Origin: Planctomycetaceae bacterium
GTDB lineage: Bacteria > Planctomycetota > Planctomycetia > Pirellulales > UBA1268
Reading direction: 5' to 3'
Length of the DNA: 17,101 nt
Assembly: GCA_009691925.1 (NCBI GenBank)
Contig: SIAG01000030.1
Coordinates: 1 to 17,101 of the forward strand
Both the position numbers and the translations under genes were made by a program. The notes below the pieces were generated by a model. The model ran no database searches, was not told the origin of the DNA, and saw only the letters and a program-made list of their open reading frames with translations. Positions 7,678-14,708 of this stretch are shown piece after piece; within the stretch, counting starts at the first letter, position 1, and the number at the start of each line of letters is the position of its first letter.

Positions 7678-8538
7678 GTGAACCTATTTGCTTCAAAGAC
7701 CCTTTCTGTCGGACTCGCCGCCGCCGGGGCCGCCTTGGCGTTGAAGGCCGACCCGAAGACTCGTCGTCTTCCGCCCATTGTCATGATTCCAAAATGCTGC
7801 CTTCAGCGCTCAGATCTCAAGCCTGTCAGCGGCGCCGTAAATCGGGTCCCACCTCAGACTAATCCAAAGACTTTCGCGGTGTCGGTTCGATCATTGATTG
7901 CAAATGCCATTCTTCTCTATCAGGTCGCCGCCTGTTCCTGCGCAGGAGCAGAACTAATCGCTGTAAGCAATCGCGACACAACTCCGAGGGATAGCGTTGC
8001 CCAAATTAATCCGGGAAACACTGTTGCCGACAAGTTTGTCATTACAGGTACGGGTCACTGGACGCCCATCAGTGTAACGTGGGATTTTCTCAGCGGAGGA
8101 TCGTTTGGAACAAGCCCACCGAGCCCTGCAAACCCGGTTGTGAGCATTTATCTACCAGATGGACAATACGGTTATATCGGCACGTTGGTTGCATCGTCAA
8201 ACACTATTTCGTCTATGTTCTCGTACGATCCATGGGCTGCTCGTTCGTACGTGTTCTCCGGATTCCAAAACATCTCGATCGGCCCGGGCACCTATTGGAT
8301 GGCACTTACCAACGTGAATCCGAGCGACTATTTTATCGATGCCCGCTTGGCGTCGTACCCATTGGTAAATACTGGCACAAGTGGTTACAATGCCGAATCG
8401 GCATCGCAAACCTATCTCTGGAGCTTGGAGGCGACGCCGACGTCGTCTGTCCCCGAGATCGACCCGGGTAGCTTTGGGAGCGCTCTGGCCCTTGTGCTCG
8501 GGTCGCTTGGGCTGTTCGAGCGCCGCCGGGCACGGTGA
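7678..8538 (+). CDS. PEP-CTERM (VPEIDP) sorting-signal protein
   Basis: This encodes 286 residues from the GTG at 7678, which has AAGGAG (7665-7670) 7 nt before it. The C-terminus is a textbook PEP-CTERM signal: VPEIDP at 258-263, a hydrophobic segment to about 280, then ERRRAR. Proteins of this type are exported, processed by an exosortase and associated with the outer surface or matrix. The body (~100-255) is Ser/Thr/Tyr-rich, beta-like and contains GPGTYWMALTN. The N-terminus is odd: residues 1-24 look like one signal segment (SVGLAAAGAALALKA), then ~45 polar residues follow, then a second signal-like segment at ~70-91 (LIANAILLYQVAACSCAGAE). An internal GTG at 7879 would make that second segment the true signal peptide, but it has no ribosome binding site. 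No exosortase gene is in this window. The second half is less GC-rich than neighbours. Confidence 0.88.
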   Translation: MNLFASKTLSVGLAAAGAALALKADPKTRRLPPIVMIPKCCLQRSDLKPVSGAVNRVPPQTNPKTFAVSVRSLIANAILLYQVAACSCAGAELIAVSNRDTTPRDSVAQINPGNTVADKFVITGTGHWTPISVTWDFLSGGSFGTSPPSPANPVVSIYLPDGQYGYIGTLVASSNTISSMFSYDPWAARSYVFSGFQNISIGPGTYWMALTNVNPSDYFIDARLASYPLVNTGTSGYNAESASQTYLWSLEATPTSSVPEIDPGSFGSALALVLGSLGLFERRRAR

Positions 8539-8574
8539 GGTTATCCCTGCTTACGCGGGCCCTTTGGAAGTGCT

Positions 8575-8670
8575 CGGACCACTGCGGTTGACTTGACCGC
8601 CGGCTTCTCCCGAGCGTCGCTCCGGCATTGAGCCGGAGCGACGCCTCGGGGGGGCTGTCGAAGTGGTCCG
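8575..8670. repeat. Nested inverted-repeat element between convergent genes
   Basis: Outer 9-bp arms CGGACCACT (8575-8583) and AGTGGTCCG (8662-8670) enclose a small hairpin (GCGGT 8584-8588 with ACCGC 8596-8600) and a strong hairpin. The strong one pairs 8614-8626 with 8632-8644 (13 bp, loop ATTGA), extended by three more pairs beyond a bulged C. The whole 96-nt block could fold as a three-way structure in RNA. It sits between the PEP-CTERM stop and the end of the convergent ATPase gene, so it may work as a terminator in both directions, although neither side has a T-run. A REP-like or MITE-like mobile repeat is the main alternative. Confidence 0.6.
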
Positions 8671-8722
8671 TTGCTGGTGTTGAGTCCGCCAGTGGTTTTT
8701 GCCGCAGCGGATCTGCAAGCGT

Positions 8723-9916
8723 TCAGCTGGGGCCGCTGGCCGGCCGCTCGGCGAAGGCCTCGATCCCCACCACCTCGACGCCCGGGGCGAGCGGGGCACG
8801 GACCGACCCGGGGCAGATCACGAACAGGGTGTCGAGCCGGAGGTCTTCCATGGCGACACGCATCGAGCGGGTGAGGCGCGGCTGTTCCGCATACTTGAAC
8901 TCGTACCCCACCCGCCGCCCCTCGTGGAAGAGGAGGAGATCGAGCTCGGCCCCACCCTGCGTGCCCCAGAAAAAGGCCTGATGGGGGCGAGTCTGCCGGA
9001 GAACCTGCTCGAGGGCGAATCCCTCCCAAGAACTGCCGACTTTGGGGTGCGAGTGGAGCTGGGCGGCCGTGCCCAGGCCGAGGAGATGATGGAGGAGGCC
9101 GGAGTCGCGGAGATAGACCTTCGGGGATTTGATCTGGCGCTTGCCGATGTTTTCAAACCACGGTTGGAGCTGCCGGACCATGAAGGTCTGGTCGAGCTCG
9201 TCCAGATAGCCCCTCACGGTCTTGTCGGAGAGCCCCATCGCCCGGCCGAGCTCAGAGGCGTTCCACACCTGCCCGTGGACGTGAGCGAGCATTGTCCAGA
9301 AACGGCGCATCGCCGTGGAGCCGACACGGATTCCGAACTGCGGGAGATCACGCTCGAGAAACGTGCGCACGAAGCCCTCTCGCCAGGCGACGCTGTCGGG
9401 CTCCGATGCGGCGAGGTAGGCGCGAGGGAATCCGCCGCGAAGCCAGAGGCGAGCGCTCGAGTCTGGGCCAGTCTCGGTGAGGTCGAAGCCGTGGAGATCG
9501 ACATACTCAATGCGGCCGGCGAGCGATTCAGCAGAGTGCGCCACGAGCTCGGGAGAGGCGCTGCCGAGAATCAGGAACCTAGCCGGAGCCGAGGGGCGGT
9601 CGGCCAGCACCCGCAGCAGCGGGAAAAGATCGGGGCGCGTCTGGATCTCGTCGAGGACCACCAGGCCCGAAAGCCCCTCCAGCGCCAGCTGCGGATTCTG
9701 GAGGCGGAGCTGATCGCGGGGGGATTCGAGATCGAAATAATGGCTCGTCACCGCCGCGGCGATCTCCCGGGCGAGGGTCGACTTGCCCGATTGGCGCGGG
9801 CCCATCAGCCCGCAGACGGGCGATCGCGTTAGGGCCGTTTCGACGGCTTTTCGAGAGGTTGGGCGGGAAATCATCCTTGCATTTTCGGAGCGGCGCTCCG
9901 GATTTGCAAGGGACAT
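8723..9916 (-). CDS. AAA-type ATPase with DUF4143 C-terminal region
   Basis: This encodes 397 residues from the ATG at 9916; an ATG at 9874 (MISRPTSRKAV) would give 383 residues and fits the usual family start better, but neither has a good ribosome binding site. Walker A is GPRQSGKST (39-47) and Walker B LVVLDE (85-90), followed by the family's typical sensor stretch FLILGSASPEL. From about 170 on come the motifs of the DUF4143 class: LWLRGGFPRAYLA, FVRTFLERDLPQFGI, a winged-helix-like AMGLSDKTVRGYLDELDQTF, KSPKVYLRDSGLLHHLLGL and the nuclease-like GGAELDLLLFHEGRRVGYEFK. Such proteins are common, often horizontally spread, ATPases of largely unknown role. The minus-strand gene at 10144-10010 lies 93 nt upstream in the same direction. 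Confidence 0.9.
   Translation of the reverse strand: MSLANPERRSENARMISRPTSRKAVETALTRSPVCGLMGPRQSGKSTLAREIAAAVTSHYFDLESPRDQLRLQNPQLALEGLSGLVVLDEIQTRPDLFPLLRVLADRPSAPARFLILGSASPELVAHSAESLAGRIEYVDLHGFDLTETGPDSSARLWLRGGFPRAYLAASEPDSVAWREGFVRTFLERDLPQFGIRVGSTAMRRFWTMLAHVHGQVWNASELGRAMGLSDKTVRGYLDELDQTFMVRQLQPWFENIGKRQIKSPKVYLRDSGLLHHLLGLGTAAQLHSHPKVGSSWEGFALEQVLRQTRPHQAFFWGTQGGAELDLLLFHEGRRVGYEFKYAEQPRLTRSMRVAMEDLRLDTLFVICPGSVRAPLAPGVEVVGIEAFAERPASGPS
9886..9900. promoter_or_regulatory. 7-bp inverted repeat at the ATPase gene start
   Basis: CGGAGCG and CGCTCCG face each other with one base between them. If translation begins at 9874 this palindrome lies 11-26 nt upstream of the start and could be an operator or a leader hairpin hiding the start. 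If translation begins at 9916 it is inside the coding region and may mean nothing. The same heptamer CGGAGCG occurs in the strong hairpin beyond the other end of the gene. Confidence 0.35.
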
Positions 9917-10009
9917 CGGGGCGGGATCGGGACGGGCGACGCCGCCGGCCCGTTCCGCTCACGGGGGCCCGGGCGCGGCTCGGGGAGAGTTTTTTGACTC
10001 GGCCCCCAC

Positions 10010-10144
10010 TCACATCCCGAAGGCGAGGACGGCGCTGACGAGGTCGTGGACAGCCCGGGCAAACTGGCTCTGCGTGCCGAGCTCTTGGCCGATGCGGACA
10101 AGCACCAAGGCTTGGATGGCGGTGTTCCAGGGAACGGTTTTCAT
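10010..10144 (-). CDS. 44-residue hypothetical protein upstream of the ATPase
   Basis: An ATG at 10142-10144 is preceded by GGAGGG with 7 nt spacing, one of the best ribosome binding sites in the window, and runs to a TGA at 10010. The product is short, with one long amphipathic to hydrophobic helix pattern (AIQALVLVRIGQELG, then FARAVHDLVSAVLAFGM). No cysteines and no signal peptide. I do not recognise a family. It is followed after 93 nt by the DUF4143 ATPase gene on the same strand, so the two may be co-transcribed. A hairpin (GGCCGC-ACAA-GCGGCC, 10179-10194) lies just upstream. Confidence 0.6.
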   Translation of the reverse strand: MKTVPWNTAIQALVLVRIGQELGTQSQFARAVHDLVSAVLAFGM

Positions 10145-10530
10145 GACAGGCCCTCCGTGGCGAAAGCGACCCGCTGACGGCCGCACAAGCGGCCCCGACG
10201 GCTGCGTTTCCTGCCGCGATTCTAGGCGCCGCGGGCAAGCCCGCTCCGCCGGCCACAGGCAAGCGCCCCGCAGACTATGGTCATTTTCCCCCCGGACAAT
10301 TGGCCGCCGGAACCTCGTTGCCCGGTCCCCCCCGCTTCGCACCCTTGAAGAGCCCGCGTCGATCGACTCTTCTTGACGCTCGTGAGCGGGCGAAAACGGT
10401 TGACTCGAGGCGCTGCCGGCGACGGATTCCCCGCCACCGGGCATGATGGAAGCGGCCGCTGCTTCGCAACGCCCGCTGCTTCGCAACGCCCGCCCCCTGC
10501 GAAATACCCGCCCCCCTTCTGGCCCCGCCC
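10145..10530. other. 386-nt divergent intergenic region
   Basis: This separates the minus-strand small gene from the plus-strand glycosyltransferase and should hold both promoters. Visible structure: a perfect 6-bp inverted repeat GGCCGC-ACAA-GCGGCC at 10179-10194, 35 nt before the small gene, and a 17-bp tandem repeat at 10457-10490. No convincing -10/-35 pair and no further gene is seen; the open frame crossing it on the minus strand is an upstream extension of the small gene without its own start signal. Confidence 0.45.
10457..10490. repeat. 17-bp perfect tandem repeat
   Basis: CGCTGCTTCGCAACGCC occurs twice without a gap (10457-10473, 10474-10490), followed by a degenerate partial copy (CGCCCCCTGCGAAATACCC). 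It lies 41 nt before the GTG start of the glycosyltransferase gene, where it may form paired binding sites or simply reflect slippage. Confidence 0.85.
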
Positions 10531-11811
10531 GTGACGCTTCCCCGGCAAAAAACGCACGCCATCCTCGTCGCCCTGGGAAGCTCGGGCGATGTCCATCCCT
10601 TCATCGGGATCGGCCGGGAATTGCGCCGTCGCGGGATCCGCGTCACGCTGGTCGCTGCCGGGTGGTTTCGCGAAGTGGCCGAGAAGGCGGGCCTCGAGTT
10701 CGTTGACCCGCTCCCCGAGCTCGACTTCGTCGCGTCGATCGAGGACGAACGGATCTGGGACCCACTCCGCGGTACTCCGGTGATCCTCGAGCTCTTTGTT
10801 CGCCCCCTCCTCGAGCCGGTTTACCGCGTGATCGAGCGGGCGCTCGCTGCCGACGCCGCCGCCGGCGCGGTCACGGTCGTCGTCGCCTCGAGCCTCGCCT
10901 TCGGGGCCCGCGTCGCCCAGGAGCGCCTCGGCGTGGCGCTGGTCACCGCGCACCTTGCGCCGGTGTTGTTTCGCAGCCTCGATGACGCCCCACGAGTGCC
11001 CGGGATCTTTGTCCACCGCGGCCCGCATTGGTTCCGCACGCTCCAGTGGGCCCTCGCCGACCGGCTTCTCATCGATCCCATCATCGGCCGCTGGCTCAAT
11101 CCCTTCCGCGCTTCTCTCGGCCTGCCACCGGCCCGCGGGCTGCTGCGTGATTGGATCCATTCGCCCCAGCGGACCCTCGGGCTTTTTCCTGGATGGTTTG
11201 CCGCACCGCAGCCGCAGTGGCCCCGGCAGGTGCGGCTGACAGGCTTTCCCCTCTACAGCGAGGAGGGGGTGAGCGATGCCGACGACCAGATGAAAGCTTG
11301 GATGGACGAGGGCTCGCCCCCGATCCTCTTCACCCCCGGCAGTGCCCACCTCCACGGCCACGAGTTCTTCGCCGCCGCCGCGGCCGCCTGTCGGCTGCTC
11401 GGCCGCCGCGGGCTCCTCCTCACGAGGTTTCCCGATCAGATCCCCACGGCGCTCCCCGCTGGCGTGCGCCATGCCGCGTTCGTCCCCTTCCGCTGGCTCG
11501 TGCCACGCTCGGCAGCGCTGGTCCATCACGGCGGCATCGGCACCCTCTCGCAGGGGCTCGCCGGCGGCGTGCCGCAGATCGTGATGCCGATGGGCTTTGA
11601 CCAATTCGACAATGCCGCCCGGATCGAGCGCCTCGGCGTTGGCCAGGCGCTCGCCCGGAAGGCCTTCCGCGGCCCAGCCCTTGCCCGCCTCCTCGGAAAG
11701 CTTCTCGCCGATCAGGCTGTCGCCGACCGCTGCCGCGCCGTGGCTGACCGGTTTGCCGGCGGCGACGGAATCAGTGCGGCAGCCGATGAGGTCGAGGCCG
11801 CAGGGGGGTGA
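10531..11811 (+). CDS. UGT-type (GT1) glycosyltransferase
   Basis: This encodes 426 residues from a GTG at 10531; there is no clear ribosome binding site, but the family's first strand follows at once, so the start fits. The N-terminal acceptor half begins ILVALGSSGDVHPFIGIGRE (11-30); His22 sits where GT1 enzymes have their catalytic histidine. The C-terminal sugar-nucleotide half has ILFTPGSAHLHG, then VHHGGIGTLSQGLAGGVPQI (from 331) and FDQFDN (356-361), matching the donor-binding HxGG...DQxxN signature of MurG/UGT-fold enzymes of the macrolide, rhamnosyl and sterol transferase type. It transfers a sugar to a small or lipid acceptor, probably at the cytoplasmic face; sugar and acceptor cannot be told. 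The stop codon is 3 bp from that of the convergent desaturase gene. Confidence 0.92.
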   Translation: MTLPRQKTHAILVALGSSGDVHPFIGIGRELRRRGIRVTLVAAGWFREVAEKAGLEFVDPLPELDFVASIEDERIWDPLRGTPVILELFVRPLLEPVYRVIERALAADAAAGAVTVVVASSLAFGARVAQERLGVALVTAHLAPVLFRSLDDAPRVPGIFVHRGPHWFRTLQWALADRLLIDPIIGRWLNPFRASLGLPPARGLLRDWIHSPQRTLGLFPGWFAAPQPQWPRQVRLTGFPLYSEEGVSDADDQMKAWMDEGSPPILFTPGSAHLHGHEFFAAAAAACRLLGRRGLLLTRFPDQIPTALPAGVRHAAFVPFRWLVPRSAALVHHGGIGTLSQGLAGGVPQIVMPMGFDQFDNAARIERLGVGQALARKAFRGPALARLLGKLLADQAVADRCRAVADRFAGGDGISAAADEVEAAGG

Positions 11812-11814
11812 ATG

Positions 11815-13041
11815 TCAGTCGCTGGGGACGGCGTCGGCGGCCAGCGCCGGCCGTGGGAAGGCCTGAAGTTGCCGCATGCTCGTCTTGCCGACTGCCACGT
11901 CGAGGAGCCTCCCGAAACGGCGGAAGACGCTCTCCTGCCGGTAGGGGATGCCATGCTTCTCGCACAGCGCCTTCACCTCTGGCTGGATGCGGGTGTATTG
12001 CCGCATCGGCAGATCGGGGAAGAGGTGGTGCTCGATCTGGTAGTTGAGCCAGCAGCTCATGTAGTCGGTGAACTCTCCGCCGCAGTGGTAGTTGGCCGAG
12101 CCCATCACCTGGGTCACGTAAAACTCCTCCTTGCGGTCGTAGTGGAAGGAGAAGCGGTAGAGATCGTCAGCGGTGTGATTGGGGGCAATCACGAGGAAGG
12201 CATGGACGTTGGTGAACGCCTCGGCGAGGAGTTTGTTGAAAAGCACGTACCAAGCCGCGGTCGTTCCCAGGGGGAGGAAGGCCAGCGGCACCAGTCCGAA
12301 GTGGAAGATTCCATATGGCAGGTAGCAGTTCAGCCACAACCGCCGCACCGACCGACGGCGGAAGTCGACGAGATTCCGGATCGTAAGACGGGTGATGTGC
12401 TCGTGCCGCAGCCGCTTCCGGCTGTCGGGGTCGAGCACGCTCAAGGAGTTGGGGGCGTAGTAGATGATCTTCCAGGTGCAGGCCAAGACCGCAATCACGG
12501 CGAGCTTCATCCAAGTCGGCAAGGGCATAGCGCGAAGCGATTCCATGTTCCGCTCGGCCACGTCCGGGTCGGCATCCTCGCCGGTGTGATAGTGGTGGAG
12601 GAAGTTGTGCTCATGATCCCAGGCCGCGGGGAGGAGCCAGTCGAACCAGTCGACAAACCGCCGCCAGCCGCGGGCGAACACCCGGCTGGTGTAGCGGGCG
12701 GGGATCCCCGGCACCCGGTCGTAGCCGCGGTGAGTGATGTGATGCGCCAGCAGCCAGCGGGTCATCTGCCCGAGGCTCAAGGCAAAGGCCGTGAGGGGAT
12801 TGGGGAAGATCCAGGCGGTGGAATACCCAAGCAAGGTGGCGAGCTTGCCGTACGTTTCAATCCGCCGCAGGTGGGCAAAATCGGCTGGGCCGATCTGTCG
12901 GTAGGCGTCGGCCTTGAGCCGCTCGATGTCGGCACAGAACCCGGCGACATTCATCCCTCCCAGGTCGCCCAGGGGCGCCAGTGGGGGAATGCGGCGGTGC
13001 CGGTGGGGAGCTGCTTGGGTGGGGGCTTCGGTGGGAGTCAT
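11815..13041 (-). CDS. Membrane fatty acid desaturase
   Basis: This encodes 408 residues from the ATG at 13041. An ATG at 12954 is a weaker alternative. All three histidine boxes of the membrane di-iron desaturases are present: HHITH (100-104), HEHNFLHHYH (143-152) and QIEHH (335-339), the last in WLNYQIEHHLFPDLP, typical of acyl-lipid and acyl-CoA front-end or delta desaturases. Hydrophobic segments surround ~70-98, ~178-196 and ~240-275. The enzyme would introduce a cis double bond into membrane acyl chains using oxygen and an electron donor. No fused cytochrome b5 domain is seen. It lies 37 nt after the pseudopilin gene and is probably the last gene of that operon. The regiospecificity cannot be read from the sequence. 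Confidence 0.93.
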   Translation of the reverse strand: MTPTEAPTQAAPHRHRRIPPLAPLGDLGGMNVAGFCADIERLKADAYRQIGPADFAHLRRIETYGKLATLLGYSTAWIFPNPLTAFALSLGQMTRWLLAHHITHRGYDRVPGIPARYTSRVFARGWRRFVDWFDWLLPAAWDHEHNFLHHYHTGEDADPDVAERNMESLRAMPLPTWMKLAVIAVLACTWKIIYYAPNSLSVLDPDSRKRLRHEHITRLTIRNLVDFRRRSVRRLWLNCYLPYGIFHFGLVPLAFLPLGTTAAWYVLFNKLLAEAFTNVHAFLVIAPNHTADDLYRFSFHYDRKEEFYVTQVMGSANYHCGGEFTDYMSCWLNYQIEHHLFPDLPMRQYTRIQPEVKALCEKHGIPYRQESVFRRFGRLLDVAVGKTSMRQLQAFPRPALAADAVPSD

Positions 13042-13078
13042 GGGTCAGTAGGGAGTTATGTGCCCCGCTGGGGGCGGG

Positions 13079-13726
13079 TTAGTCGGCGCCGTCGCCGTCG
13101 ATGAGGCCGCTCAAGCCGGTGCCGGACGCCGCCGGATGCCACACCTTCCAGGCCCCTTGGCCACGGAGCCGGCCGTAATCGTCCCAGGAGATCTCCGCTG
13201 CCACCGGCCAGGGGAGGGTGTTGGTTTCCGGGGCGTGAACAATCGAGAGCGAGATGTCGTTGCGCTTCCGTGAGCCCGGCTTGCTCTCCGAAACGACGGC
13301 GAGGAAGTCTGACGGGAGCACACCGGCCACGTCGGACGATCGCCACGACGACGCGAACGCGCAGCGGTAGAGCGGCGGGCGCGACCGCGCCGCCGAGGCG
13401 TTGCCGGCGGCGGTGATCGGTTGGCCGGGGACGAGCGACGACTGCATCGCCCCTTCCTCCATGAAAGGCAGGATCTCCCATGTCCAGCCGCTGGGAAACC
13501 CGGGGCGCGGGGGAGGGGGAAGCGCCTTGTTTACGTCGGCGTACATCTGGAGGCTGAGGTTGATCTGTGATTTGTGGTTGACACACACCGTCCGCTGCGA
13601 CGACATCCGTACCGCATAGATCGCCGGCATGAGCATCGAGATCATCATCCCGATGATCGCCAGGCAAACGAGCAACTCGACGAGCGACACGCCACGGCGA
13701 TGAGGAGAGCGGTTGGCTGGAAACAA
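13079..13726 (-). CDS. DUF1559-like pseudopilin with prepilin N-terminus
   Basis: This encodes 215 residues. I choose the TTG at 13724-13726 because GGAG lies upstream at suitable distance in the 22-nt gap after the previous gene, and because it yields a normal prepilin leader: MFPANRSPHRRG, cleavage after G12, then VSLVELLVCLAIIGMMISML with Glu17 as the conserved fifth residue. After the helix come motifs like those of the planctomycete DUF1559 family: CVNHKSQINLSLQMYADVNK, ALPP and GWTWEILPFMEEGAM. Intact members are usually nearer 300 residues and end with an H-x9-DG-type signature; here the protein is short and ends HPAASGTGLSGLIDGDGAD, so that signature is altered. It is likely inserted in the inner membrane and processed by a prepilin peptidase. 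Function of the family is poorly known. Confidence 0.8.
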   Translation of the reverse strand: MFPANRSPHRRGVSLVELLVCLAIIGMMISMLMPAIYAVRMSSQRTVCVNHKSQINLSLQMYADVNKALPPPPRPGFPSGWTWEILPFMEEGAMQSSLVPGQPITAAGNASAARSRPPLYRCAFASSWRSSDVAGVLPSDFLAVVSESKPGSRKRNDISLSIVHAPETNTLPWPVAAEISWDDYGRLRGQGAWKVWHPAASGTGLSGLIDGDGAD

Positions 13727-13748
13727 GGTTCCGTTCTCCGGGAGCGTC

Positions 13749-14237
13749 CTATTTCGTCGGGTCGACCCTTTCGAAGACGACGAGCATCCGTCCGCTCCCC
13801 GCCGTGGCAGAGAAGTCGGCGGGGCGGGGCCTTCCCTGTTCGGCAATGCAGAGCTTCCGGATCTTGCCGCTGATTTCGTAGATGCCAAACGACGTCTGGC
13901 CCGAATTGTTACCCTTCGTGGTCTTGAAGTCGATCGTCTTGGGGGTGACGGTGGGATCGATCGTGCTCGTCCCTTCGGAGACATCCTTCCCCTCGACCAG
14001 GAGCGTCCATTCGCCGTCGCGGCCGTTCTCGGTCGTGATCTTCTTGACGTCGTCGGCCCCCACGGCGTTGCCGTTGACCTCGAGCGAGATCGCCAACCAG
14101 GTCCCTTCGATCGCCAGTTGGTCCTTTTTTGTAGCCTCCTCCTTCGTGTCGGCCGCGGTCTGGGCCAACACCACAAGCGGAGCGAGGCAGAGGATCGCGG
14201 CGCCGATGGCCGCAGCGCGGAACGAGATCTTGTTCAT
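13749..14237 (-). CDS. TIGR03067-like secreted protein
   Basis: This encodes 162 residues. MNKISFRAAAIGAAILCLAPLVVLAQT is a clear signal peptide with a likely cut after ALA-Q or nearby. The mature part has the planctomycete TIGR03067 pattern: EGTWLAISLEVNGN near its start, then TIDPTVTPKTIDFKTTKG, GIYEISGKIRKLCIAE and a final MLVVFERV. Members are small, often exported, beta-rich proteins of unknown role that are numerous in planctomycete genomes. A G-run precedes the ATG but no strong ribosome binding site is seen. The pseudopilin gene starts 22 nt after its stop, indicating an operon that continues into the desaturase. The family assignment is from recall of the motif pattern. Confidence 0.85.
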   Translation of the reverse strand: MNKISFRAAAIGAAILCLAPLVVLAQTAADTKEEATKKDQLAIEGTWLAISLEVNGNAVGADDVKKITTENGRDGEWTLLVEGKDVSEGTSTIDPTVTPKTIDFKTTKGNNSGQTSFGIYEISGKIRKLCIAEQGRPRPADFSATAGSGRMLVVFERVDPTK

Positions 14238-14442
14238 ACAGGCCCCCGGAGAAAAACGGCTGGAAGTCCGAGGTCACACTGTAGCCCACCCGTTGGTGAA
14301 CTGTGAGGCCTCCCGCACGGTCCGTGGGAAAAATTAGTCCCCTACCTTTTCCCACGTCGGGCAGCCCCAACAAAGCCGAGGTTTTTCGTGGGTGGCGAGC
14401 CTCATCCAGTGGCGGGGCATTTTATCCACCGCCTCCGAAGGC

Positions 14443-14643
14443 TCAATCCGGTTGCGGCGGCCCGGCGGGGGCGAGCCTCGTCGCCCCCTGGTGGTGGCGG
14501 GGAAAAAAGGGGCAGTGCCGGCAACCGCTGCCGCAGCACTGGCCGCGGCGGCGGTGAAAAGCCGCGGTGAAGACGACGTAGCCCTGCTCGAAGGTGAAGT
14601 CGGGCTCGTCAGGCTCGACCGGCGGCGGGGCTTCGTCGGGCAT
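14443..14643 (-). CDS. Small cysteine-rich DUF5522 protein
   Basis: This encodes 66 residues if translation starts at the ATG 14641-14643, which gives MPDEAPPPVEPDEPDF before the core; the frame is open further upstream to about 14805, but that part crosses a transcription terminator and has no family similarity. The core GYVVFTAAFHRRRGQCCGSG then CRHCPFFP is the DUF5522 signature, with Cys36, Cys37, Cys41 and Cys44 and nearby His30 and His43, suggesting a bound metal or iron-sulfur site. The family is small, widespread and uncharacterised. No strong ribosome binding site is seen. The TIGR03067 gene follows 205 nt downstream on the same strand. Antisense frames here are longer but lack any such signature. 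Confidence 0.75.
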   Translation of the reverse strand: MPDEAPPPVEPDEPDFTFEQGYVVFTAAFHRRRGQCCGSGCRHCPFFPRHHQGATRLAPAGPPQPD

Positions 14644-14708
14644 GACGTGGGCCACTTGGAGCGGAATGAAGGCCTCGGAAGGCCAACCCGCCAAAAAATG
14701 GGGGCCAT

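Noticed and set aside
8699..9832. Long plus-strand open frame (377 codons) opposite the ATPase gene
   Set aside because: It lacks any recognisable motif and lies antisense to a gene with clear Walker motifs. High-GC DNA with coding bias produces such frames.
7276..10459. TGGAAGCGGCCGC occurring at 7276-7288 and at 10447-10459
   Set aside because: It is a 13-mer centred on a GC palindrome in a GC-rich genome; two copies may be chance and no wider similarity surrounds them.
10222..11604. 460-codon minus-strand open frame opposite the glycosyltransferase
   Set aside because: The plus strand carries the complete UGT signature; the minus frame is charged, repetitive and motif-free.
11812..13104. 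430-codon plus-strand open frame opposite the desaturase
   Set aside because: It is antisense to a protein with all three histidine boxes and has no domain signature of its own.
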